From Cladopsammia gracilis (taxonomy: Eukaryota; Cnidaria; Anthozoa; Scleractinia; Dendrophylliidae), in assembly GCA_022457155.1 (NCBI GenBank), contig JAJGOT010000135.1, positions 1,470,001-1,534,000 on the forward strand: a DNA stretch of 64,000 nucleotides. The letters run 5' to 3'. The position numbers were made by a program, and so were the translations under genes. The notes under the pieces were generated by a model. The model made no database searches. It was not told the origin of the DNA and saw nothing but the letters and a program-made list of their open reading frames with translations. Positions 43,901-56,896 of the stretch are shown piece after piece; the stretch's first letter is position 1, and every line of letters begins with the position of its first letter.

Positions 43901-46900
43901 CTAGCTCAAAATGCAAGGCCCATTAACCAGGCATTACTAAATAAAGGAGACATATGCTAAAAAATGCACACATTTTTTTTTCAGCTTTGACATAAGTTAT
44001 AGTCCTTTTCAGTCTTGAGTTTTGTGATCACAATTCTTAAGATGTACTGTAGGAGTGATAATAAATAACAGTCTACCAACATGTATACAAGTCTAATTAT
44101 TGTAATTTATACATTCCCACATTATTTCTTGATAATTAACATTAAAGGGATGGTTTCACGGTCCGGCACATGTGCACAGATTAAAATGCTTTATTCGCTT
44201 GCTTACCAATTTTATCGGTTAAAAAAAAAAACACTCACATTTACTTCAATAATCATGCACATACTATATATTGGGTTACATCATCAGGGTTTTCAGAAAT
44301 GTTTTGAAGTACCAGATTCACTGGTGAAACAAGCGGACATGAGCGCCATCGGCACGAAGATACATGTAAATGCAGAAGGCACGAATTTCAAGGCATTCTC
44401 CCGGGAAATGTTTGCAATTGGACTCTCTGGAACACCATTTTCTGCGTTGCCTGGACCGAAATCGGTTAACCGAGAAGATCGATTTATTGACACTTCAGAA
44501 AATAGTTATTTTGTGTGAAAGTCCCGGACCTTGCATGTCAAATGACTGGACGTAACGTCCGGCCTCAAATGAAACCCCTGCATCATAGCTTGCACGTGCG
44601 CCGAACCGTGAAACCCTCCCTTTAAGCACTAAATATTTTCACAAATAACATGAAATTGAAACATTACCTTACTGCAGTTAAGCAATTTGTTTACCCTTGA
44701 ACTTTCCTTTCTGATTGAATCAAATTCTGCAACAATTAATGACATTAAACAAACAGTTATTAATAACAATATTATAAAGTGTAACTAGATGGAGAGGCTT
44801 CATGTAAAAGGTAATTAAAACAGGTTGGAGCCATAATGTAACCAGATGCACTAACTCTATCCTGAGAAACCACTATTACATTGTACTGATGTGAGATCTC
44901 ATCAAGATGACATCATTGGGAAGGAGAATTAAAGTGAAACTGACCAAAACATATGAAAAAGTCACTGAGGACCATGCTGACAGGACCCAAGGGACCAAGT
45001 AAGTATTTTAAAAATGTCCAACATAGCTACAACAGTGTATAATTATTACAATTGATTCTTTGCAATTGAATGGCAAACTAGTCTTTGATGTCATGAAAAG
45101 GAGCGTTCTGATAAGTTCTCTGAGTGGTCCAAATTATGCAGTATGGACTCATTTTGCCGAATTTCTTTAATAAATATTATTATGAAACCTTAATTCAGTC
45201 TTTGTAATTGCAGCTGTTGTACGTATCGTCCTGTAATTTACACTCTGGCACTAAAATTCGTTAAAATAATGTAATATAAATATACTGGTACATTTTATTT
45301 TTGTTTAACCTGGTGATGTTTTGCTTATGGTTTCCTCATTTTCATCACTTTCACTTTCACTTTCTACTCTGGCTTTCTTCTTCCCCTTTTGTTTCTCTCC
45401 TGCTGACCCTAAAAAATACAGACATGTGACATTATTTTAAATAAAGAAAGATTGTGAATTTTAAGCTCAGTAATAAAATGAGAAAGATATAATGTTCGAA
45501 GTGTGATAAGTGTAGGACAAACAAGAAAATCTGAGCCCCGACAGAAATTGAACCTAATGAGCATCTGTGACCGGTGTACAGAAGGTCATACATGTTTTTT
45601 TCTTTGTCCCACACTTGTGATGCATTGAACATGATTACATCTGTCTCACCATTATTTAACAATGATGTGATAGAAAGTCAAATGCAAAACTGTAAACACC
45701 TGGGTCTGATTGTTCAAAAGCTGATTATTACTAACCCAGGATTAAAACTCAACTGAGAATTCAATTTCTCTTTTTAGAAATGTTTTTAAGCTAATTTTAA
45801 GGTACTAGCTGTCATGAAAGCAAGTTGAAGTTGAAACTGAAGGGAAAATTTTCTTTGGAAAAATCTCCGTTGATTAATTAATTATTATAACTGGAATCAA
45901 AATTGATGCTTAACCCTGGGTTAGCTTAATCGTGCTTTGAACAACCTGGCCCTGTTTAATAATTAATTTTTTTTGGTGTGTTTCATGAATTGTGTAAACT
46001 GTCTGGAATCTCAGTCCTGAAGTAAAGTCTTGTGTGGAAAAAAGTTTTGCAGGAAATTACAATAAAATATTTGTTATTTATTGCGAGTCTTGAAATAATT
46101 AGAACCCATAAAAGTTTCATGCCACTGCATACACTGACCTGTATATAAAATCTGTGTTTTCAAACTAACTCAGTTTATTTTAAGGAAGTGTGCAGAAAGT
46201 GTTACCTTTTCTCTTCATTGTTACTGCGTTTGGGTTAAATTCTTCTTCATTTAAACTGTCTTCAGCATCTTCCATGTTGCTAAAACTTTGGCAAAGCTGT
46301 TCTAGTTTCATTTGTTTTTCTTTACAGGAGCTTTCTGAACCTACATGTATAAAAAGCAATGAAATATAATAAATACTGTATTACAAAAAATCAAATTAAT
46401 AATTTCAGTAGTAGACTGTTAAAATCTCCACAAAACATCCTGATTTCAAGAGTGTGAAAATCCACCTATCCCCTTTAAGGAGTTGTTAAGGTTGTTTGGA
46501 CTGGTGAGAGCGCTTTTTGCCATCTCCCACCAATGTACTAAATTGTGACCCGGGTTTAATTCCACTCATGTGGGTTAAGGTGGTTGTTTGTTCTAGTTGA
46601 TCTTGTTCTTAGGGTTTTTTCTCCAGCATCTCCACTTTCTGTTCTCCCTTCTCAAAAACCAACATTTCTAAATTTTAATTTGATCTGGAATCCGAGGGTA
46701 ACAAATTGGTTAGTTGTGTGACTCAATGAAGTGCCACCCTTGTTAAACAAAGATGATCTATTTCTTTATTATATTTGCTTACAATGTTTTGACCATCAAT
46801 TTTGATGGAATTACATGTTACATACCTGAAGCATAAATAATACCCTCCCATGTTCCACTGCTATCCTTCACATGAACTTTGTCTTTTGTCTTTGGGTGAC

Positions 46901-49900
46901 TTTCCTTGATTGACTTTCCATCTACTAGTGAGTATTTTAAATCTTCAGGAAACCACACCAAGTAAAATTTGTTTTCTTTTGATTTGGTTGCTGAAATTTA
47001 CAACAAGATAATATTTAGTTACATGTTATAACAGGAACAAGATTGACCTGCTGCAGGGTGATTGATTCCCCTGTGCAAACAAATTGTAGCCATATATGCA
47101 TGGTTTGTTTACTTTGTGTCTTGACAAATGACCACAATACAATATATCAAGGGTGTCTGTCTTTACTGACAAAGCTTGTTTTTATAGTCAAACTTTACTT
47201 GCAGTTTAACGTACTCTAATTCTTTCTGATGAGGCATCTGATGTCAATTCCTTACAATATATGCAGCAAATGAGCTTTTAAAAACGTTTGATGTTTAACT
47301 CTCCCAGTGCAATCCAGCTACGCTTTTATATTAAAGGTGTGATAATTTTCTCAACTGGCGGGTTTCAAGTTTTGTGCTTAATTTTCAGTTTAAAACTGAC
47401 CTGAGAGATAGTTAACTAACTGACAAGCGTCTGTCTTAATTCCTTATAATGTCTACAGCAAAATGAGCTTTTAAAATGTTTGATGTTTTATTATTATTAA
47501 CTTCCCCAGTGCAGCCCAGTGCAATCCTGCTTCGCTTTAAACGGTGTGATAATTTTCTCAACTGGCGATTTCCAAGTTTTGTGCTTTATTTGCACTTAAA
47601 AACTGACCTGAGAGATAGTTTCCTAACCTCAAGGAGGCCACGTTATAATATACGATGTTTGATGCATCAAAGTCTGGCTTCTTTAACTGCGATCGAAACT
47701 ATTTTGGAAACGGTCGGATTGAAAGCGTGACACGCTATCGCGCGTCAATCTGTTCTGAACGAGGGGGTGAGCTTAAAACATGTAGTTAACTTGTGAGTCT
47801 AATTTCTACCGATCTTACCTGGATCTTTCTCCTCCCAAACTTTTTTTTGAAGTCTCACACTTTTTGGAATGGTAGCTGAACTCATGATAGCCAAGTTGAG
47901 GAAAAAATAGAACGTAGAGATTGTCGATATCGGCGAAAGCTCAAACTCCCAGCGGCGAAAGAAGAATGTGTGATGAAAAACCAAACTTGTTACTTTTTAC
48001 TTACCTCCGCGGAAACAGTTCTTTGGCCAATCAGAAACAGATCTTTGGCGTCACTTTCGAGAAGCTTCGCGCCATTTTCAATCAAAACTACTCTCATACA
48101 TCACTCTATCGATCATGAACCAAAGTGAAAGCGAAGAAGATAATGCAAGTTCCTCGGAGACAAGCGATAGAGAGACAACTTCAGAATCTTCTTCGACATC
48201 AGAAGAAGAAGAATATGCAGCAAAGAATGAATCCGTCGCCGTGAAAACATGTGTTCGCCATCTCGCCTCAGATCAGAGTTCCAGTTTGTTCTCAGAAAAA
48301 GAACAATCGAGCGAAAGTGAATTGAAGGAACAATCGAGCGACAGTGAAGTTGCTTCCATTGATAGCATCGAAGAAGACTTCAACTACTCTATAAATCGTT
48401 TCTGCGACTTTGAGCCTGAACCTTCGACTTATTATCCTGATGAAAACATGAATGATTGCGTGGACGGCGTTGACGAATTTATAGCAGAAACAAGCAGTAC
48501 TTCAAGATCGCGGAGATCGTCCTCTTTTCGTAGCGACGAAGGTAGGTACAATAATAAGAACTTAAGCTTAATTTTACTTGTTATTAAAAATGTGGTTATT
48601 GTTCTTCGTGGTTTCTTGGAGATGTTGATAGCGACGTTAATACGTTAATTCAAATCAAATGATCCTTTTCAAAACACCACGATATTAAGCAACCATACTT
48701 TTCATGACATGAAATGGGCTATTGCGTTTAATATCCGCACCCCCCCCCCCCCCCCCGGTTGAGGTACACATTTTGTGCATCGCCCCTCAAGAAGTCCCCA
48801 GAAAGACCATCCCCATGTAGAATTCCTTTCCAAAACAGTGTCCCCCTAAAGAATTTCCTATCCTCAACTGTGGTTTTCCTGCCACTCCTGAAGAATTCCT
48901 TTGTTTTTTGCTTAGCTCCCCTGAAGAATTCCCATATTTACACCATGACCCCCTAAAGAATTCCGTCAAAATATGCTGCTACCCCTGAAGAAATCCACTG
49001 TTCCTCAACCCGGGGGTACAAAAATTTAATGGAATTCTTGGTTTTCACATGACGTCATAAAAATTACAAAATCTAAAGTATACGTCCTACAACGCTGTTT
49101 CTAACATGGTATGTGGATACAAGTGTTATAATCTTTCACAAAACGTTTCAGGTTTTAACGATGTTTTGCTTCCGATTTACAAAGGTTTTAAATGTGTCAC
49201 GCAATGCGTCACGCTATTTCAGATAAGCCGCGAAAATAAACAAAATTGAATCAGCTGAAAGTTATTGTTTGCATTATAAGTGCTTATAAGCCGAGTTAAT
49301 TGAGCTTATAGCAAATAAAATATTTTTGGATGTGATTTTTGGTGTAATTAAGACTTTTAATTTTTGGCCGCCATCTTTGTGCCCCTGAGTGGGGCACAAA
49401 GATGGCCGCTCCATACATTTCTTACTAAAAATATCTAATACCCGTTCGCCTATACCTCTTGAACGAAATGCTTTTACGCTTCAAAATTTGGCCAAGATGT
49501 GTAGTTTTAAACTCTCTACAATTCCATAAACATTTTGGATTCGAAATATATTTTTTAATGCTTCTGAATTTTGATATGACGTAAGTGAAAGCCAAGAATA
49601 GCCCAATGAACGAAGCGATCTTGCACTTAAGCTTACGTCATACATGTCATGTATCAAAATTCAGAAGCATTAAGAAACATAATTCACATCTGCGAAAAAT
49701 TTTGAGGTGCCAGAGTATTTTGTTTAAGAGTTGTAGGTGAACGAGTATCAGACATTTTTAGTAAAAATGTAAGTAGTGGCCATCTTGATGTACCACTTCA
49801 GTGCAGCAACATGGTGGCAAAAACTTCAAAATCATAATTAAGCTTGCGCAAAAAATCTCATCACAAAAGATTGGATTAATTATAAGTTACATTAAATTGG

Positions 49901-52900
49901 CTTATAAGCATCTGTAATGCAAAAATAACTTTCAACTGGTTCAACTTTGTTTATATTCACGGATTATCTGAAATAGCATGACAAATTGTGTGACATATCT
50001 AAAACATTTACAAATCGAAAGTAAAACAAAACGTGAAAGTTTTTGGGAAGGATTGTAACACGGTATCTACATACCATGTTAGAAACAGCTTTGTAGGATG
50101 TAAATTTTAGGTTTTTCAATTTTTATGACTTCATGTGCAAGCCAAGAATACCCGGGCACTTAAATACATGTCACTGTACCACGTTTTATAGAACAAGGCA
50201 AATGAAAACAGTGAGCTGCAAATACATGTAAGTAGCCGGGTATTCCACAGTTTAGTTGCTAATTGTCGAAAATTGTACAAAAATGCAAATATTTTCATTT
50301 TATTTCTTCCTGAAGTTGGCAAATTTTTTTAGGGGTGGGGGGGGGGGGGGAGGCAGCTGGGATTTTTTTGTTCAGAGAAGCACCTATAAACGTTTTATCA
50401 TGAGTCAGCGCCAGGTTTGTTGGTGTGGAGCCACCCAAAACTCATTCTTAATTTCATCTTATTTTTTCGTTTAAAGAGTGCCAACAAAATTTGAGGTGTC
50501 AGAATCCAGCATCTTTTTTGTTGGGGGGAGATATTGGTGAATATGTAATGGTCACCTGCCTTGTCCATGGGGATGGCATTGGAGGGAGGGGAGTTGGACA
50601 CAGGGCATGGGGTATTGGTGAATATGTAATGGTCACCTGCCTTACCCATGGGGATGGCATTGGAGGGAGGGGAGGGTGAGGAGTTGGACACAGGGCATGG
50701 GGTATTGATGAATATGTAATGGTCACCTGCCTTGTCCATGGGGATGGCATTGGAGGGAGGGGAGGGTGGAAAGTGGTCTTGGGTTAAGTCTTTTTTCTTA
50801 CTTTTTCAGACACCTAAAACTTAAGGTTATCATACATTTTGTTGTAAACATTTAAAAAGATCAAAACACCTCGTTATCTTTAATAAAAAAATTTTTTGGT
50901 TACATACATTTTTATACATACCGGTAATGTATACCGATTACACAAAAAAGAGATTTATGAATGTCATGTATGCAACCTTATTCATTTACAGGGAATAGTG
51001 ATGCCCACCATCCAGCCAAACGAGTCAGGCTCTCTGTCAGTGACAATTCCAGCAATGACTCGACCCACACAAGTGCCAATGATGAAGCATCTTCAACAAC
51101 CACTGTCTACAGTGGTGGGTCATCTGATCTCCAATCCGATGTTCAGACACAAGATTCTTCAGCTTCTTCAAGTGAATCTGATCAGGAGGAAGGCAACACC
51201 CCTCTCTATGATGGCTCATCAGTTACAGCAAGGAACTTCAGTGCCATGTTTTTTGCTCTGACGCACAAACATAATCTGTCATCCCAAGCAACAGACAGTA
51301 TTCTTAAGTTGATAAAACTGTCTCTCCCAGAAGGAAATAAGTGTCCTGCTTCCGGATACCAGTTTGAAAAATCTCTCCTTGATCTTGGGTATCGGTTTAA
51401 AAAACATGTTACTTGTTGGAAGTGCCAACATCCCTTGCTGGAAAACGACATCTGCCCGAATGATGAGTGCATTAATGTTGGAACTGGAGCAAATGGAGAA
51501 GACTCAAGTATGTTTTACATAATTGACCTTCTTCCTGAACTTGAGAGGCTAATTTCAGGTGAGACAATTGTGATTCAGAATGTTAGAGCTTTAATTGAAC
51601 CTTTTCAGTAATTAAGAGTGATAGAAATACAGTGTAGTTCAAGTGGTAAATAAATAGAACATCTGAGTGAGATTTTTTCTTTGACATTTACAACATGCTC
51701 AAGACAAGTTTTGGTCATCACTTGAAGGCAAAAATCAGTAATCTGGAATTTCCAGGCTCTGCTATGACATAACCATGAAATTATTTTCTGCAAAGTTAAT
51801 GTCAGTACCATATATAAATATTTACCAGCCACCTATGGTAGTAGGTGGCTGGCGATTACTACATGTAATGACAGCCCTAGTTAACTCTTAGCACATTAGT
51901 CACATTTCATTGAGTGTTGGGTTTGAGTCACAAATCAAAGTTACTGTAAATGGGTCAGCCTATGATTGTGGGTTATGAGCATGTCCAGACTTAGTGAAGC
52001 CAATGAATTGGCCCATGGGGGCAAAACTATCATTTTAATATGAAATTCTCTTGTACCATTTGAAATATGCCTTGAACTGAAATCTACTTTCATTGATCCT
52101 TTATATAAAGTCAATATATAACAAATAATACTGAAGCATCAGACTGAGTGTGGTTTATTTTATTGATTTAAATCCTTAACTTCGACAGAACACTGGAATG
52201 AAATGAAGGACTTTACTGCCAACTTTGTCCACCAACCCGGAGTTTACCGTGATATCATGGATGGAAAAGTTTACCGGGAGCATAGTGCCATTATAAAGGA
52301 AAGCGGATTCTTTCCAATCACACTGTACTGGCATCTGGATGGGGCTCCTGCCCTGAAATCTAAAAACATGTCATTGTGGCCAATACAAAGTTTTGTAGTT
52401 GAACTTCCACTGAACTTGAGATATTCATACAAGAATATTCTCCTTTCGGGTTTGTGGTATGGTAAGAAGAAACCTAATATGCAGGTGTTTCAAGGCAGCT
52501 TTGTCAACCAGGTAACATCACTTGGTGATGGTTTCCAGTTTCCTGACATGTGTACACCAATATTCAAGTTAGCTACTAATGGACAGGCTGCTGACTTGGT
52601 AGCAAAAGGACCATCCCTAAATTTTAAGTTGTTTTGTGGGAGATGGGGTTGCAGTGTTTGTTTGCACCCAGGAAGAAGGCTTCCAGGTCGTGGGAATCAA
52701 AGGATATATTTGCATTCTTCAACGCCCTTCCCAAGGCGGAACCATACAGATTCCATTCGCCATGCGCAGCTAGCTGAGGAAACAAACGAGCCAGTCTTCG
52801 GTATTATGGGGACCTCACCTGTACATTCAATTATGAAAATTCCTGACATGCTGCTGCTAGACTATATGCATCAAGTTCTTGAGGGAGAGTATACAAGAAG

Positions 52901-55900
52901 GTTTTCCAAATGGCTTGACGGCTCTTGCCCAAGTGGTGTCAAGTTCAGCAAAGTAGATCAAGCAAACATCAGCCACCAGCTTCGTACTGTCAAGTTGCCT
53001 CATGACTTCAAGGGGAAATTTAGACCAGTGGAGGAGTTTAAAAGGTGGAAAGCAAGTGAAAAAGGAGCTATGTTTCACCATGCTGGATTGCCAATCTTAA
53101 AACTGCTTCTTCCTGCAGAACACTTTTATCATCACAGCCTTCTTGTGACAGGAATCAGGATTTTGTGTGAGGATGAAATCACAGACCATGACACAGACAT
53201 AGCTGATGCACTGCTTGCAAGTTATACTCGTTTACTACCAACCCTTTTTGATGAGCGTCAATGCACATACAATTCACATTCACTAACACACTTCCCAGAG
53301 CAGGTCAGAACCCATGGGCCTTTGATTCTACATTCTACATTTGTCTTTGAGTCTATGCTGGCCCATCTGAAGCGTCTGTCTCATGGTTCACGTGGCATTT
53401 CCGATCAAATTTGCCGGAAACTGGGAGCAATTCAGCATGCCAACCACCACATTCGAAAGGATGTTCAAGGAAATGATGCTGCCATGGAATTTGCTGACAA
53501 CTTGATGGCACCTGTATCCAAGTCTTCAAATGTTGTGCAACTAGAAAATGGTGTTGCATTTCTGCCTCCATTCAAGCAAGCAGTTCCAAATACTGCTTTC
53601 CCTATTGATGACTTCTTTGCGGATAGTAATGAAGTATCAACTTGCCAGAGGATGAAGAAAGATGGTCAGGTGTACCACAGCATAAACTATGTTCGAAAAA
53701 AGAATTCAGCAAGTTATTTAATTCAATTTGAAGACCCAGATATGGGGGAACCAAGCTTTGGTTCAATTCATTACTTTGTAAAACATGGAAATAAAGGCCA
53801 TGCAGTGGTGAATATTTTAAGGAACATGAAAGTCAATGTTTGCCAAAGGGGACTTGCTCCACCTAAGGACCCAGTTGTCAAGGAATTTCTGTCTTCAGGT
53901 GTTCTGGGATATCACTTCATTGGTGTCAAGCAAACCAGGACTTTTAAACTCATTCAGTGTGAACAGATCACTGCTAGGATAATTTTCATCAAGAGTGACA
54001 GTGCTGATGTACATGTCGATGGCTATGTCTCGGCTGTGCTAAAAAGCTATCAGCATGATTAGTAAGCTTGTTGCCACAGTTTCAGTTGAGTGTCGAAAGT
54101 AATTTTGCAATAATTATTGTTTTTGTATTGCTATTAAGCTTGTGATTGGCTAAGAAATCTCACACCACCAAAACAAAAACCAATTGTTCTTTGCTTGCAT
54201 GCATTTTCACACGCTTGGCAGTGGTAATGCATTATATTTGCTTTGAGTTCTGATTGGATCACTGGGTTTTTGGCATCTGTTGTGATTGGCCAGAGTAATT
54301 ACTTTGGTTTTAGTTTTACAACACTCAATTGAAAACTGTTCTACAAGTGTTAAATATAATTTTTATACATATATTTATGTAGGTCATATTCTCAAATATT
54401 CAAATTCCTGAGTCATCTTACTATTATTTTGGGAGTTAAATAGTATCGAAAAACATGGAGTTTCATGCAGTTTTAAAAGGGAAGTTTCACAGGGATTTTA
54501 ACTTGTTTGGTCAAAACCTAATTCTACAATAATTTTACTTAATATTTACAATACTAAGCAATGAAATCAACCAATTCTTGAAGGGGTACAAATTATGGTC
54601 TGGCCCTGGTTGTTCTAAAGGTGGATAGTGCTATCCAGTGGATAAGTATTAACAAAACTAATTGCGTTATCCACTGATTTATCTGGTGGATAGCACTATC
54701 CACCTTTTGAAGGTGGGCCTGTTCATTTTAGAGATGAAAATGTGGGAACTTTTTCAATTTGTTCCATCTATGACTAGGAACACTCATCAACAGTTTTGGT
54801 ATATTCTGTGACAATTGATCATACCACTGGAGATTGTTTTCAGATATTCTAAATAGAATTATTTTTAGAATAAAAATAAAGCTTCAATTAAAATATAAGT
54901 CTATCACACAACATAGACATTAACATTATACATAATTATGTATAGAGTAATATTACCTTCAATTGCCTGGCAATTTTGTTTTGATCCAAACATTAATGTT
55001 GAACATTTCAATTCTTTTTGCAACATTTTTAGTGGGATTAAGTGCTGCTGAGTATTTTCCAGGCACTACTTAGTGTAACTTTTGTCAAACTGTTTAATGC
55101 AAGTTTCAAGATGTTATAAATAAAATTGTTATTTAACTAATTAAATGGCTCCTCATTGTCAACAAGTGAGTTAAGTTGGATTGAACATTGTGTAGCGTGG
55201 AACACTGTTAATACAACTGCTGCGGGCCATAAAAGTGTGGTTGTGTAAGAGAATGAATGAGCTTTTGTTTAGCCAAAAATAGTAACAGTAATAATGACGT
55301 GGTTGTTATGCTTAAAATAAGTTTACTGTATTTATTTGGTGATGTTGTAGCTCTACAAGAGAAACAATACTCAATCTTCGATATAACTTAAGAAAATTTG
55401 CTTTACTTTAAGAAACTCTTGATTTTAAGACTTAAAACTTGGGGTCAGCTTATAGCCAAATGTTTTGGTTTTATTTTTGTGATCATCAAGGCAATTTTTT
55501 AAAGTTAAAAATTCTGGGTCTCGGCTTGTAGCCAAGATCAGCTTATAGCCGAATAAATACGGTAATCCTGAAATTTACTTTTCCTGCTGAAGAAATCACA
55601 TCCTGTAAGAAGAGATAAAATCAAAATTATGTAAGATCACATAATATTATTATTATGCTATAACCTCTCGAATTGGGGTCTTATCTGCTAGATCCTGTTG
55701 GGATCTTATAAGACCCTGATAATAATCTATAATGATCGTGTAAGATCTTATCGGGATCCTATTGGATCCGTATTATGATCCTGTAAGATTCAACCAAGAT
55801 CCTGTTAGGATCCTGTAAGATTCTACCAAGATTCTGTTAGGATCCCGTATGATTCTACCAAGATCCTGTTAGGATCCTGTAAGGTTCTACCAAGATCTTA

Positions 55901-56862
55901 TTAGGATCCTGTAAGATTCTACCAAGATCCTATTAGGATCCTGTAAGATTCTACCAAGATCCTATTAGGATCCTGTAAAATTCTACCAAGATCCTGTTAG
56001 GATCCTGTAGGATTCTACCACGATCCTATTAGGATCCTGTAAGATTCTACCAAGATCCTATTAGGATCCTGTAAGGTTCTACCAAGATCCTGTTAGGATC
56101 CTGTAAGATTCTACCAAGATCCTATTAGGATCCTGTAAGATTCTACCAAGATCGTATTAGGATCCTGTAAGATTCTTGTAAGATCCTATTAGGATCCTAT
56201 TAGGATCCTGTAAAATTCTTCCAATATCCTATTAGGATCCTGTAAGATTCTACCAAGATCCTATTAGGATCCTGTAAGATTCTTGTAAGATCCTATTAGG
56301 ATTTTGTAAGATTCTACCAAGATCCTATTAGGATCCTGTAAAATTCTTCCAATATCCTATTAGGATCCTGTAAGATTCTACCAAGATCCTATTAGGATCC
56401 TGTAAGATTCTTGTAAGATCCTATTAGGATCCTGTAAGATTCCTCCAAGATCCTATTAGGATCCTGTAAGATTCTACCAAGATCCTGTTAGGATCCTGTA
56501 AGATTCTACCAAGATCCTGTTAGGATCCTGTAGGATTCTACCAAGATCCTGTTAGGATTCTGTAAGATTCTACCAAGATCCTGTTAGAATCCTTTAAGAT
56601 TCTTCCAAGATCCTATTACGATTAATTCAGTAAGATTCTATCAAGATGACCCAATAGGATCCTGTAAGATTCTACCAAGATTCTTTGGAGATCCTGTTAG
56701 GATCCTGTTAAAATCCTATCAACATTCCTCTTAGGATCCTATTAAAATGCTTATAATAAGTATGTTAAATATATGGGATCCCATATAGGATCGACCTGCA
56801 TGTTCGGTTTCTATCAAGACCCCTTTAAAGTCCAGCAAGATCCTGTCAACCTCCTGTTAGAA

Positions 56863-56896
<34 letters not shown>

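Noticed and set aside
44081..44518. 145-aa open frame
   Set aside because: It runs across a TTAA-bounded TIR element in a BEN-gene intron and has no recognisable domain.
50398..50750. Minus-strand proline-rich proteins
   Set aside because: Read through the 81-89 bp tandem repeat on the strand opposite the transposase gene, with no start or splice context.
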